A stretch of 64,000 nucleotides of DNA from Lutjanus erythropterus (GCA_020091685.1 CM034599.1:6542836-6606835), one strand, 5' to 3'; shown: positions 36,401 to 48,210, counted from the first letter of the stretch. Notes: generated from the sequence alone by a model not told the origin. Translations and numbers: made by a program.

Positions 36401-39400
36401 GTAAAGTTGAAGTCAGCATGAGCTTAATGCAAGTTCAGGAGCTTACCTCTGCCTGGGCCCAGAAATTGTCTTTGTTGGTCTTTCTGATTTCTGACATGGC
36501 GTTGGTCTTCTGGTACACTGAGCCCTACACGATGAACAGACCATTTAATATGACGGTGAAAACATAAACACTGAAACAAAAAACTGTGGGGTAAAACTAT
36601 GAGAAGCATTATTTCCTAAACCTAATCCATCTTTGTTACTAATTGTTACTCAGTCATTATTCATTAAATCAACAAAACATTGAGAGTTTCTCTAACTGAT
36701 GTCACATCATCTATATAGCTGCAATAGTATGTAGTAGAAGGGAGGGGGTAGGTGGGGGACAACATGCCCCCGGTTAGGAGAAGCAGCAGGAGTACTCGCA
36801 TAGGAAGCTTAGCAATGAACTCTTGAGGACAGGGTCAGCAGTAAAACATATTTTAATCACCTAAAAAAGCGTACGCTATGATTAAAATATTTCTTTTGTT
36901 TTATCTTGCCATCAGACAGTCTTTTGCCATGGGGATATTTCAATGGTACAGTGTAATACTTGGAAAGGGAAGACACCCCTGACGGTAACTTTGCTATTCT
37001 CAGCTGCTCTGAAAACTTCTTATAACTGCCATATGAGAGACAACTGGCTGTCATGTCTGGCATGGTGATCGCTAAAAGGTTTATGAAGAGGGAATATGCA
37101 TATTGGTAAAATTCTAAATAAAACATATTTGACAAAAAAGAAAAAAGAGAGTTATGTTGCTTGTTATATCGTTCTCCCCCTCAAGCAGACAGACTCCATT
37201 GACAAAACCAGTAATTTTACCTTGCAGAACTCGGGTGTTGCTGGTTCATCACTGCCTTGATCAGTTTGTTTGTTTGCATTACTGTGTGACTTTGGTGTTT
37301 ACAAGCGTTAGTTTGGATTCGCCATGGTCACACAATAACACAAAAAACAGATCAAGCAGTAGAACAGCAATTCTTGTGTTCTGCAAAGTAAAATTACTCT
37401 TTTTGGCAAAGGAGTCTGGTGTCTTTAGAGCAATATCTGGCTTACAAAACAGTGGTTTCCTTTTGAAAAATGCTGTCTGACAGCAAGGTAAAGTGATCAA
37501 AATATTCTAAACATTGCATACACTTAAACTGATACTGATTTTTTTTAGGTGGGCTGTTTTTTTTAAGTGGCTAAAAAGCTTTTTGCTTCTAACCCTGTCC
37601 ACAACAGTACATTGCTTAGCTTCTGTGCTGGCCCTACTCCACATCTCATCTACTGGAGGTGATACACTGACTATGTTTAAGTGCCTCATACAACCCCACT
37701 TCAAACGATCCAAATAATCCCTTTAACACATGATGTGCCTGATTTAATGTGAGGTATTCTGATGTTTTAACAACTAACTATCAGATGTGAACCAATGGTT
37801 GCTGTCTCTCATATAAAGAGAGCATAACAGAGAAAAAAGAAAGAGAAACACAACAAGACTAAATTCAATGTGGTTAAGTAGTTTTTGTACATCAGCATTT
37901 TCCAATTTTACTGCTTTGAATGTTTGAAAAAATGTTGACAGTGGTAGAAATGTTTGTGTGTGAACAAAAGGCCATGACAAAGAGAATAAAACAGAAAGAC
38001 TTTAAATGTATCCACATGTTAGGATTAAGGAGCCTGGAGAAGATCTTGCCCTCAGCTTATCTCTGGAGCATGAAACACAAACAAACAGGAGAGGGCACCA
38101 GGCAGGAACTGCATGTATTGCATACCACAGGGCCCTGAGGACCGCTGTCCTGGAAGCGGCTGGAAGATTCTTTGTGGAAGCTGTAGTTCGCTCCTGAGGC
38201 TTTGGCCACCTTTTGCATGATCACCTCGGGCTCCACGTCCTCCTCTGCTCTGGCGTTTATTGTGACATGAGCCCCCTGAAAGAGCATGAAATAAAAGTTC
38301 ATTTTAATACTCAGACAAACAGGGAAACACCTTGGTTGTTATCTTGGTTTATGCATGCACCACCCAGTAGTTTGCACTGTTTGATATATGACACCGATCA
38401 AATAAAGCTCTTGAATTATTTCAACAATGTCTGCAGCATGCTGTAGTATTTTTAGTCTTGCTCAAAGCCATCATTAACATGCAGTTTAGCACACAAGTAA
38501 CCTCCTCTGTAAGCATAAAGGCATTGTTCAGACTGAACAAATTGTGTTTTGGCAGATTCAAATTTGACTTTAGAAAGTCTGGGCAGCAAAACAAACACAT
38601 AAAAACCATATTTAGAGGTGGTTTTAAATTAAATTCCCATCAGATTTCTACAGATGAGTCCCAGCCTGGCCACTAAAATCAGATTTCAAATGGTCTTTTG
38701 CTTCCCTTGTAATGCAACACACAACAATGTCAAATCTAGAAGTGCATCAGAGCAGCATGTAAACCAACCTCTTCGTTTGCTTAGTTTGTCTGCTGGAACG
38801 GAGGAACACTTTTTCTGTCAGCCCCATCATCCTTTGTCATTTTTATCAAGCTTTTGTTGAGAGTCTCTTGAGTTTTTCTTTTATCTGCTGGCTTCACAGC
38901 CTCACAGTAAGACAGAAACAGTCTGAAGATTATTGCTAAAACCGTGTCTGAGATTACTGAAGTGAAACAAAGATACCCAAGTTCTTTTTGCAGCCAACAA
39001 ACTCTCTAGAAAGCAGCAGGTACCCTGGCTTCTTCCAGACATGTACTTACAACCTGCAAATTTTCTCTGTTGCCATTAGGGCATTGTTATGTTTTACCTA
39101 ATTGTTCATTCCTTCTGTAATCTACTATTAAATGCTTCATATATGTTTTATATGATCTTTTCATTGTACTTTAGTGAGTTTATTTATCAGTATTAGTTAT
39201 AGATTTTATCCCACATTTAGCCCTCCCTGGTTGTTGGTATTTTACTGTGTGTTCCTTTCTGTATAATAAGCTGCTCAAACAAGTTGCCCTTAATGGGAGC
39301 CAAAGAAAGCCAAAGAGACTGCAGTAGAAATCCAAATGCATATTTAAACTAGACTTAAAACTTAGTGCATGTTACCTTAAGAAAATTGGCCATGGCGCTG

Positions 39401-42400
39401 ACATGATTTGCACATATTCCTTTCCTGGCATCCTTCACTCCCTCTCCAGTCTGAAACACAAAGGATTACTCTACTAAGTTCAACAATGGCCACAACAAAG
39501 AGGACAAAACAAACGCACAATAGGTAAGCGTAACACAAACCCAGTTGATGAGGACATATTTAGGCAGACCAGAGTTAGGATCCTGGACACGGCAGAAGGC
39601 GTACATCACTTTTCCACTGTTCAGTTCCTCAACCAACTCCTCCAGTCCTCCATCTGATACATAAACATTGTGGAAAAGTCAAATGGTTACTGTGGTTGGT
39701 TGTGTAACTGCGGACATTTTTCCCTTACAAATGATGGGGTGAGAAAGCAGAGGCATGCAGTCCTTTTGTGCTGATATTCCAGTGCTGCAGCTGTATGCTG
39801 ACCATGAAATTCCTGCACACATTTGATAATATCATGTTGAGATCATAAAAACTTGATTAAAAAAAAATAGACTCACCTCCTTTTTCTGCCAGGCGGATAT
39901 CATTACTGTTTCCCTCATAGGTGAACAAGGCCCTGTGGAAAACACAAGGATATTAAAATACCAGCTGAACAGATCAGACTGACAGACAGAAAACAAGTTT
40001 GTTCCAGAAGTTTCACACTAAACAAAACAAAGGATGTTTTGTAAACTGATTTTAAGCAACTTTCATTCTTGCAGGATATTCTGGAGTATAACTGCAACTT
40101 TAATCCCTTTTTAAATCAGCCATGACAGCGACTTTTATAGGTTACGTCCCCCTGCACAAATAAGAATCCACTGACTTTTCCTTGATATTAAATGCCCAAT
40201 AAAAATAACTACAGATTAGCAGCCATTCATGCAGAAAAAAAACCTTCCACAAATGTTTTTCCATCATTTTCATTAGCAGGGAGGCATCTGAAGAATCATG
40301 TATTCCACTGAATTCCAAGTGTTGTAGTCATGACTAACCAAGCATTACTTCTTCCTTACTTTGTAGCCTGTTCTGTGTATTTTAACAAAATATATTTGGA
40401 AAAGATTCAAACGCAAATTAGATCATAATTGCAGACTTTATTTCAATTATCAATCATTTAGTTAAGAAAATAACAATTGTCTATATTATGTATGCATAAG
40501 TGACAAATGGTTAACAGATTTTTCACAGTTATGCCACTCTTAACCATATGTTATTCATCAGTGTTACCAGGAAGTGGGTGAGGCAGCGAGCAACTGTTTC
40601 ATTCAATTTTCTTAACAGACAAGCGCATCAAAAATATTTTAAGACATACATGCAAAGAAAGAAATACAGTTTTGAAATGAGATGCTCAGTCTGTTAACTA
40701 GTTGGTCGTCGTACCTTGCTAACTGTGCCACCATATGTTATTCATCAGTGTTAAAGACAGACAGTCACTACTTAGTTAGAACGGCCACAAACACGATGAA
40801 GTCATGAAGAAGTAATGCTCTAGTTGGTCATGATTACAACAGCTGGAAATCAACAGAATACATGAGCAGTGCTGTGCTCAGATTTTTGGCCTGTCCCTTT
40901 GTGTGCCGACTTACAAATGAAGAAGACACAAACATTATTGATAACTCGGAAGTCATGATGATTGAAATAACTTAGGCAATGCATTAATTCATGTGTTGTT
41001 CTTGCATCAAGTCATGCTTGAGATACTGTTTAATTCTCGTACGTTCATGAAAGTTCATGAAGCACTATATGACTGAATTCATTAGCAATGCAACATTGAT
41101 TATTTTCATTGTTGATTATTTTTCTCTATTAATCCACTGTCTGTTTGGTCTATAACATTATAGAAAATGGTGAAAAATGTCAATCAGTTTCCCAAAACCC
41201 AAGATGACGTCCTCAAATGTGCTGTTTTGCACATGAGCAGGAGACAGTCAGTTAACTGGTATAAAGGAGTAAAGAAACCAGAAAATAAGAAGCTGGAATT
41301 TCCAGAGATCTACTGCCAAACATATGTTATACTTGTATTGTTTTCTCTTAACATATTGAATAAATATCTCTTTTACAAATAGAAACAGAAAAAGAGTTTT
41401 TCCGCCTGATTGTAAACATGTAGTAGTAGTGTGTGGTGAATTATTGTAAAGAAGAGTTAGACTTCTTGTGCATTTTAGCCCACACAGTCAGACTACACCT
41501 GACTGACCAGAAGTTTTGCAATTAAGAATCATAAAAACATGATTTGGGGCATCTGACATTAGTTTGCATAACTGGTTAATGACAAAAAATACAAAAGGGT
41601 TCTGGGACATTTAAATTATTTTCCACACATGACACAGGCCTGTTACTTTCACAGCACTGCCTGTGCTGGCTGCCTGCTCCAAACACCATGAAAAAACACA
41701 GACAGACACAGACATTGTAAATTTTAGATTTTAGAAAACACAGTCTGCAAACACAAATATTTTTTCCATATTCTTTTTCTATTCTTATGCAAGCCTGGAA
41801 ATGACTAAAAATCAATTTTCATACTCCATAGGAACCCTGAGTAAAGTGTTACAGTGCATACTTTCAGAGTTAGGTAAGTGGAACTTGCACTGAAACTAGC
41901 TGATGAATGATTATTTCTTTATTCTAGCTTGACATCTTTACTTTTGCTGTCAGCGCCATTTCAGAGAGATTTACAGGAACAGCAAGTTGTGCTCTCTCTA
42001 GGCGGTGGCTGGCTGCATAAATGCCTAAAACTGAATGAAGAATGGCAAACATTCACAGAAAGACATTTTCAGAGTGAGTATGAGGCCAGCAGGAGTCCCT
42101 TGGCAATTGCTCCTTAGGATTCATTAATTCAGTTCATCATTAAACACTGAAGCCGTCATCAACAGGTCTCACTTCAACCTCAAGACAGGAACAGACACTT
42201 CTGTAACGCGAGGTAAGGCTAAGAGGAAGTTCCTTGATTTGACTTTCACTATATTGATCATATTGAACTTCTGATATCTTACCAGGAAGTGGGTGAGGCA
42301 GCGAGCAACTTATTCATTCAATTTTCTTAACAGGCAAGCTTATCAAAACATGTAAAGAAATACATGCAAAGAAGGAAAGCACAGAGATAAAGCCGGTTCA

Positions 42401-42795
42401 CTAGTTGGTCAGTGTACCTAGCTAATTAACAATGTTACTAGCTATTCAGTTAGCTCGTCTTTTGTGTTAAACTGGCAATAAACGTGAGAAAGCTCAACCC
42501 CCGTGTAAATAAAGCTGACTTTATCTCATATTGTCGCTAATTTAATACGCAGAAGGTCTGCTGTGGTTAACAAATTACCGTTAAGTCACAGGTTAAGTTT
42601 ATCGACCGTTAGGTTAACATTAACTTACTTGACGACAATGCTAGCCAGCCCTGCAGCTAACATAATTCCTGCTACACAAAGCTAACACTGGTGTAAAAAT
42701 GCTGCTTCTTACCAGTTGGTTTTGGATTTTTCATCTACCACTTCTTTAAAAGCAGCTGTTAATGCAGGGCCATTTTTGCTGAGGTTAACTGCCAT
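29688..42795 (-). CDS. dbnl: dbnl, drebrin-like protein (HIP-55/mAbp1), complete
   Basis: Cortical actin-binding adaptor that links F-actin to endocytosis and to tyrosine-kinase signalling. Fifteen minus-strand exons: 42713-42795, 39877-39932, 39541-39653, 39376-39450, 38126-38275, 36447-36524, 35841-35992, 35676-35730, 34297-34365, 33888-34011, 32466-32582, 31911-31988, 31626-31684, 31445-31532, 29688-29824. All phases agree and give 477 residues (human about 430). Exons 1-5 form the ADF-H domain ([47 protein letters not shown]). Exons 6-9 are a charged coiled-coil-like stretch ([19 protein letters not shown]). Exons 10-14 are Pro/Ser-rich with tyrosine motifs (CEYDEQ, NSYVQ, AYEEP, NSYEV). 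Exon 15 plus the end of 14 is the SH3 domain ([28 protein letters not shown]). The acceptor of exon 12 (AG at 31989-31990) has a weak tract and is the least certain junction. Confidence 0.95.
30407..30451. repeat. (GT)n microsatellite in dbnl intron 14
   Basis: Pure GT run of about 22 units on the plus strand, hence CA in the dbnl transcript. Confidence 0.97.
30802..31002 (-). mobile_element. tRNA-derived SINE with target duplication
   Basis: Read on the minus strand it starts GGGGCGCCTGGATAGCTCAG, with a tRNA-like A box (TAGCTCAGTTGG) and B box (GGTTCAACTC) about 50 bases apart. A body containing CATTTCCTGCCATGTGTTC and CATTAAAGGC follows, then poly-A. The flanks carry AAACTTCT at 30796-30803 and 31005-31012, a likely target duplication. 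It lies in dbnl intron 14, in the same direction as the gene. Both pol III promoter boxes look intact. Confidence 0.9.
31013..31137 (+). mobile_element. LINE 3' tail (Rex1/L2-like)
   Basis: CTTGGCCAGGCCTTTCCTGG then TTAAATAAAGGTTAAATAAA and an A run: a familiar 3' end of fish CR1/L2-type LINEs. Only about 125 bases remain. It directly abuts the SINE at 30802-31002, in the opposite direction. Confidence 0.65.
32241..32374. mobile_element. TA-flanked MITE, copy C (134 bases, both ends intact)
   Basis: Starts after TA with CAACCGCAATTCCACAATAG and ends CTTTTTTGGAACTGGGGTTG before TA. The ends are inverted copies of each other. It lies in dbnl intron 11 and is the shortest of three related copies in the window. 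Confidence 0.85.
32864..33839. mobile_element. TTAA-flanked element with about 200-base inverted repeats
   Basis: The arms 32864-33062 and about 33638-33839 are inverted copies. They share GACAACAATTT, CGGTCCAGT, AACTAAGCTACA, TAATCCCTCC and CCACTAAAAG, all in the same order. TTAA closes both ends. The 575-base middle is AT-rich (many TTTATT strings) without a transposase frame. It fills most of dbnl intron 10 and begins 48 bases from the exon 10 donor. Likely a piggyBac-like or similar TTAA-targeting non-autonomous element. Confidence 0.8.
34660..35013. mobile_element. MITE with CAGGGTTGCCAGGTCTG ends, copy 1
   Basis: The left end CAGGGTTGCCAGGTCTG is the inverse of the right end CAGACCTGGCAACCCT (34996-35012). 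Internal AACTGACTCCAGATAAGC and GGGCTGCTATCAGGCTGG resemble copy 2 at 42928-43463. It lies in dbnl intron 8. An hAT-type origin is likely from the CAG...CTG ends. Confidence 0.75.
40299..40861. mobile_element. Inverted-repeat element in dbnl intron 1
   Basis: Arms 40299-40352 and 40808-40861 are inverted copies at roughly 80 percent (AAGAAGTAATGCT and TCATGA-TACAACA shared). The 23-base string beginning CCATATGTTATTCATCAG occurs at 40544-40566 and again at 40731-40753, so the inside also contains a direct repeat. Confidence 0.65.
40561..40730. repeat. Intronic duplicated block, copy 1 of 2
   Basis: TACCAGGAAGTGGGTGAGGC followed by AGCGAGCAACT and ATTCAATTTTCTTAACAG recurs at 42280-42430 in the same direction, 1.7 kb away within dbnl intron 1. 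Divergence rises toward the right end. Confidence 0.85.
41095..41350. mobile_element. Dispersed MITE-like repeat, related to 45765-46052
   Basis: Contains GTTTGGTCTATAACATTATA, then GAAAATGGTGAAAAATGTC and AAGATGACGTCCTCAAATGT, a well-known fish repeat often flanked by GGGCTGCAAC and ATTAATCGATT text. The copy at 45765-46052 is in the opposite sense. Confidence 0.65.
42280..42430. repeat. Intronic duplicated block, copy 2 of 2
   Basis: Second copy of the block at 40561-40730. It includes AGCGAGCAACT, ATGCAAAGAA and CTAGTTGGTC in the same order. Confidence 0.85.
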
Positions 42796-42927
42796 GTTTC
42801 TGCTGAGTACAGCTAGCCAGCTAGCTATCCGGGATGCGCCCTTCCTACTGGGAGGAGTGGCGATGATGCTGCTGACTTTCACAGCACAGGAAGCTAGTTT
42901 AGCTAGCAGCTACATCTCAACCACTGA
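42796..42927 (-). promoter_or_regulatory. dbnl upstream region
   Basis: Only 132 bases separate the dbnl start codon from the edge of a MITE at 42928. The stretch has GCTAGCCAGCTAGC and GGATGCGCCC text but no TATA box. The 5' untranslated end and core promoter must lie here, inside the MITE, or further upstream past it. Confidence 0.4.
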
Positions 42928-43463
42928 CGGGGTTGCCAGGTCTGAGGTTTTCCGTAGAATTGGGCTACTTTTGAAGTGTTGCCTCAGGTAAAAAAATGTC
43001 TGCAGGTTGAGCAGGCCTAATTTGTGTGCATATTACATGAATAATATCTATGAATAAAGATCCATACTTTGAATGCAAGTACATGTTAATACCCAAATCC
43101 TATCAAACTGGCTCCAGGCCAGATCAGCACATACACACATGCACACATACACGTATTTACTTCCTGTAAGTAATGATTAAAATGGTGAAGTAACATCATA
43201 ATGTGTTTGAGCCGCAATAATATGTTGCATTAATTGCAGTGAGTACATATGAAGTGAACAGTATGTTTATTGTCCAGACAGGCAGGGAGGAAGAGAAGAG
43301 GCAGAAACTGAAAAGACAAAGCAACAGGTTACTTTGTGTTCACAGCTATATTTTATTTATGTTAATACACAGTATGTATTTTGGGTTCTGGTATTGGGCT
43401 GTGTTTTGGTGCTGCATTTATTCGCCGTTGGGCTGGTTTTGTCACACAGACCTGGCAACCCTG
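42928..43463. mobile_element. MITE with GGGTTGCCAGGTCTG ends, copy 2
   Basis: Left end CGGGGTTGCCAGGTCTG, right end CAGACCTGGCAACCCTG, inverted copies of each other. About 180 bases longer than copy 1 (34660-35013); the extra part near 43200-43370 may be a secondary insertion. Confidence 0.75.
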
Positions 43464-43702
43464 CCTGCACACTGTGCAGTTGGGACGCTCCCATAGAGCG
43501 GAGTTGGTGTAAATTTTATTTTTTTACAAACTCAGCTATTAATCTGTACAATCCAGTTTCCGAATAATGTTTAACATGCAACATTTTTTTTATTTTAGGA
43601 AAAGATACAATGAAACATCACTCCATGCAAAGGTAGCTGTCTCTCTGACATGTTTAAAGACACCCTACAGCTCACAGGTAAGCATTGGCCTTACTTAATA
43701 TA

Positions 43703-44115
43703 TTAAAGGGACAGTTCACTCCAAAATGAAAAATACACATTTTTTCTTTTACCTGTAATGCTATGTATGCATGTAGATTTAGATTTAATTTTTGTGTGAG
43801 TTTTCCCTGGCCTGTGGTGCTATTTATACATCTACATAGTTTTGGTATGAGGTGCTGAGTTTTGGAGATATTGGCAAGATCCACTTTTTTTCCTACTAGA
43901 CAGAAAGTAAATCCTATATAAAACTGCACACAAGAGGACAATTTTTTCTGCACTTTGAGCAACAGAAGCTGCATACAATCTAATCCCATTATATTTCAGA
44001 AAAGGCAGACATCTCTACAGTTATCTCCAAAACTCAGCATCTCACACCAAAACTAGATGGATAAAAGCACTACAGGCCAGAAGAAAAATATGTAGTTTTG
44101 ATTTAGATTTAATAC
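43703..44115. mobile_element. TTAA-type MITE with partial right end
   Basis: Starts TTAAAGGGACAGTTCACTCC. The inside contains GTGCTATTTATACATCTA and, in inverse sense near 44020-44100, AAACTCAGCATCTCACACCA and ATAAAAGCACTA. These match the arms of the element at 45419-46791. The outer right end is lost or eroded. Confidence 0.65.
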
Positions 44116-45764
44116 CATCAATACACAGCTGATTCTGGCTCATACCACTATTGGTTATTACTTAATCGTAAAGACACAAGAATGGACTGCAGACAACAGT
44201 AAACCAAGATGAGCTTTATTCATATGTTATGACATGGTCAATAGTTATCTTGTGTAGGCTATGTGAGGACATGTGGATGTTCATGGTGGCAGTTCAAGCA
44301 CACATATTCCAAATTTTTAAGATGCATGAAGGCTGGTCCTGCATTCAGAGAAAGCCAGGCTGAAAATTTTCAACAAAATATCGGTGCTGTTCAAGCAGGA
44401 TTTCATGTCTACCGATGAAATGAAATCACCCTTTTGGGGGATACAGCCCTGATAGCAAATTTACAGTTCATGACAATGTTCTCTCTCTATATATATACAC
44501 ACACAAAATGAGGGTTAAGGCTAAAATTTTTAGTCAGAGGTGTTAGGCAGATGAATTGTAACGAAATCCCTGATATCTGGCAAATGGCTGTGAGAAGGTT
44601 CTCCAGAGTGCAAAGCATGCCAAGCTGCCTATATAAACTCTATTGAGCACACTGGACAAAGGAAGTCAATGTCACATCACTCACATGATGAATTGAGGCT
44701 GCATTCGATCGTACGGTTGGAAGATACTCAGCTTTTCAAATAAATAAATAGCCAGATGAACAAACAACAATGCACACAAAGTTTGAACTAGTACTATAAC
44801 ACACAAGTCATTTTCAATTGTGGTCTGGCAGCAAGAAAGACTTTCACTGCATTTAGAGGATATATTTTCAAAACCTTTTAGTATATACTGTATTTCAAGA
44901 CATCTTGTTTTGACAATTTTCTCTACAGCAGCTAACAAAGATGAAAATCTATATTTGGCGCCTAAACTGTGGTGTTAATGCTACAATCAAAGCTTCTAAA
45001 ATTTTCATGCTTTACTATGGACCTTTCTGGATGAATCCATTCAATAATGCCTCAACAGCAAAAATTTCTTCCCCTTTATAACATCAAATAATTCCCTTTA
45101 TGTTGGCAGCATCAGCACATTATGAGCCAAGATAGAAATAAAAATCATAGCATTTTCTAACTACTTTATCCAACAGTCACAATGGATTATATTAAAACTA
45201 ATATTACATTATGACACATCACAATCATGTTCAATTCTGGTGACATGAATGAAAAAAAAAAACTGCCTAAAACTAAAGCTTTCAAAGATACATTACAAAA
45301 GGTCACAAATGTATCACCCAGACAAACTGCGTTACTGTCAGTGTGAAAAATAAAGGTTTGCAAACCCTCATGAATATGAACACAAAGAAGTGCTGACAAA
45401 TTTCAAATCACCTGATATTTAAAGGTCACTTCTCCCAAAAATCAAAAATACATATTTTTCTCCAGGCTTACAGTGCTATTTATCCATCAAGACCACGTGT
45501 CAAACTAAAGGCCTATGGGCAAAATCTGACCCAGCAACTAATTTTATTTATTTTATTTAAGAATACAATTTGCTTTTCCAGCAGTGGAACTGTAGTTAAG
45601 TGGTTGTGGCTAGTGTTTTTTAATCGTGGCAAACTAGCAAAATGTCAAAAAACAGAAAAGCTGACGCAGAGGGAGGGCAATTTAATGAAAGATAGGAAAG
45701 CCAACACGTTTGTGCTTAATGAAGACAAGCCAATGTGTCTTTTTTGCCTTAGACTGATTTGTAT

Positions 45765-46052
45765 TAGAGCTGCAACAATTAATTGATTATCAATCAATTC
45801 TGACATTCACTGCCAAATATTCTTTAATTGATTAATCATGAATATTTTTTTAATTAAAAAAAAAAGTCAAAGTTCACTGATTTCAGATTCTTAAATGTAA
45901 ATATTTTCTGGTTTCTTTACTCCTTTATGACAGTAAGCTAAATATCTTTGAGCTTTGGAGAAAACAAGACATTTGAGACCAAATAGACCAAACAACTAAC
46001 TGATTATTTGAGAAAATAACAGAGACAGACTAATAATTGTTAACTAATAAGC
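45765..46052 (-). mobile_element. MITE-like repeat nested inside the hAT element
   Basis: GAGCTGCAACAATTAATTG at the left, CTAATAAGCCCTA at the right, and a middle with TTTCTTTACTCCTTTATGAC and ATTTGAGACCAAATAGACC. It is the opposite-sense relative of 41095-41350. Confidence 0.6.
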
Positions 46053-46056
46053 CCTA

Positions 46057-46067
46057 CTTTGTGTGTG

Positions 46068-46110
<43 letters not shown>

Positions 46111-46123
46111 ATGTATATATATA
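46057..46123. repeat. TG/TA microsatellite
   Basis: GTGTGTATG followed by a long TA run and further GTATATGTATATA text. Confidence 0.95.
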
Positions 46124-48204
46124 TGAAAAGTGGCTCTTGCTGATGTGTATCCCTCTCAAGCATAATGTTCTTGATATCTTAACTGAGGTATTAAATTCAA
46201 AAGGAAGAGCTGTTTCTTTCTGGCTGCAAGGCGCCATGGCCCAAACCTCATTTATTAACATTTATAACCCCTTATAGAGCATGCCTTATTACACAGTGGC
46301 GCTTAGTGGGAGCAACACACACATTCTGCAAATGTCAACACCCTGTGGAGGCGTGAGTGGATGCTTTGATCATCTTGTTTTTATGGTAGGGTGGGTGTTA
46401 GTTTTGGAAACTTAAGATATGCTGTGGGTGACAGGCAAGTGTGAAAAATGTGTGGGATGAGAAGAAGAAATAAAAAACTACAACTCACCAGCACTTACGA
46501 GGAGGANACAACCATAATGCTGATGTGGCTCTGGTTGAAACTGAGCTTGACACCCCTGATCTAGACTTTCTGCAGTAGGATCTACTGGACCTACTTTCTT
46601 TTCTACCAGAAAGGTCTGTTGATTAACTTGAGTAACCAGGTGATGATTTTTGCAAAGGGTGGGCACACATCTGTATGGTTGGTATCTCCAAAACTCTGCA
46701 CATCACACCAAAAAATTCTAGATGGATAAATAGCACTACCGGCAAGGAGAAAAATATGTGTTTTTGATTTTGGGGTGAACTGTCCCTTTAAAGCAGATTA
46801 AATTGTCATGGTAAGTTACTGTATTTATCCACCTCAAGTAACAGGATGCACATGACTTCAAATGAGTAGGTTCTGCAAAATGTCAAGTCTGTTTTAAGTT
46901 CCCATTTTGAGACAACAACTGTAACCAAAAGGCCATTTCATTTTTAGAAAAACAGCAACATGTACATGTTTTAACAGCGCTGTTTAAAAGCTGTTCACAT
47001 CCAAGTGTTGTTCAAAAATAAATGGAAATGATGATGAGAGGAACCTGGAGAGGGATTATTAAATAAAAAAAGCCCTCTCTGTGACAAAATGACAGTACTT
47101 CTGGGACAGCATATTTTTGTGCAACACAGGACATCAGGGTCTATATGCATAAAGGACATAAAGAGTGCTGATCTGTCTCCTTCAGGAAGCATGAGTGTTT
47201 TGTTTCATGTGAACAAACCAGTGAATTTAAATAAGTACTAATTTTTTAGAAGATATGAGCCCTGGTCATTTTTCTCACCATGTGTCACTGCTTATAAAGG
47301 CTGATGATTTGGTTTGATACCTGAGTAACTGTACTGAGGAGGCGGCAAATAGCTTAGCTATAGGCCAGAGAGTAGCTATGTTCACAGCTACACAACAAAT
47401 AACAAGTCAAACAACAGTAGTAGTTTGTGCACTATGGACACCAGCCATGGGTGGTACCTTATACAGAATATAAGGGCAATGACAGCATGTGTGAGAAAAA
47501 TGGAAGTTGACATTCACCCTATTGAGCCCCACGACAGTGAGGGTGAGGGTCCGCTGGCTCCTAACAGCAGCTCTCCAGTGTCTTCAAAAATACTGTTAGA
47601 ATTTGAAATGCAGTGGGTGATAAGATCGAGACCAATGATTCTTCACATCTTTCACATTGTGTCGGGGTAGAGACAGTAATGTGCCAACAGATGAGCTGCT
47701 GGTAATGGCACTGCACCATTTTTGTGTTGGACAGGGAACATTCTGCCTCAATTGCACATATACCGAAAATAATAACACAGAAAGGCCACTAAATACATGG
47801 AAATACAGTATTAATAACAAGACATCCAGTGGGACACAGACAGTACCTCTGAAATGAAGGGAGAGCCAATCTCCTAAATAAATCAAACCTTTTGCTTCTG
47901 AGTAGCAACGATGATATGAATCATGGGACAGTGAGAATGATGCGTATGAGTAGCAACAATGATAGTGATGATCACAATAGCAGGAGTAACAGTTTTAAGT
48001 CTGAGTGTGGCGGTAGTATGGACTGTGAAGAGTTTCCGGTATTCCATATGGGAGTGCTTTAAAGGAGCCCATCAGGTCCTGCTCAGCAGATCCATACAAG
48101 TCATGAAGGACAGCACATGGTAGCAGCTCAGCACATGGAAAGCCAGGTGGCACTGTACCTCATTGTATCGCTTCCTCCTCCAAAAAAGATGGGCTGTTGT
48201 CTAG

Positions 48205-48210
48205 TTTATT
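48205..48210 (-). terminator. Candidate polyadenylation signal of ube2d4
   Basis: AATAAA on the minus strand, starting 83 bases after the ube2d4 stop codon. The position is normal for a short 3' untranslated region. Confidence 0.5.

Larger units (their letters stand above)
45494..46559 (+). mobile_element. hAT element, internally decayed, with BED-finger remnant
   Basis: Ends CACGTGTCAAACT and AGCTTGACACCCCTG are inverted copies of the common fish hAT end CAGGGGTGTCAAACT. The 8-base flanks ATCAAGAC (45486-45493) and ATCTAGAC (46560-46567) differ by one base, a good target duplication. Inside, from 45640, is MSKNRKADAEGGQFNER followed by a stop, then VLNEDKPMCLFCL in a shifted frame. This is the start of a transposase of the kind also seen in ZBED5/GTF2IRD2-like proteins. 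A further repeat (45765-46052) and a TA/GT tract (46057-46123) sit inside. One ambiguous base (n) is at 46507. Confidence 0.8.
45419..46791. mobile_element. TTAA-flanked MITE interrupted by a hAT element
   Basis: Left arm 45419-45493 and right arm 46560-46791 are inverted copies: TTAAAGG-CA-TTC-CCC and CAAAAA-ACATATTTTTCTCC, ending GTGCTATTTATCCATC. TTAA lies at both ends. Everything between 45494 and 46559 is a later insertion listed separately. Confidence 0.8.
43464..48204. other. Spacer between dbnl and ube2d4, no gene supported
   Basis: Apart from the transposons listed inside it, no coding signal was found. The stretch 44120-45410 and 46800-48200 is AT-rich single-copy-looking DNA with only short chance frames. 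Confidence 0.5.

Noticed and set aside
46507-46507. The ambiguous base n as a biological oddity
   Set aside because: A single unresolved base call inside a transposon, most likely an assembly or consensus artefact.
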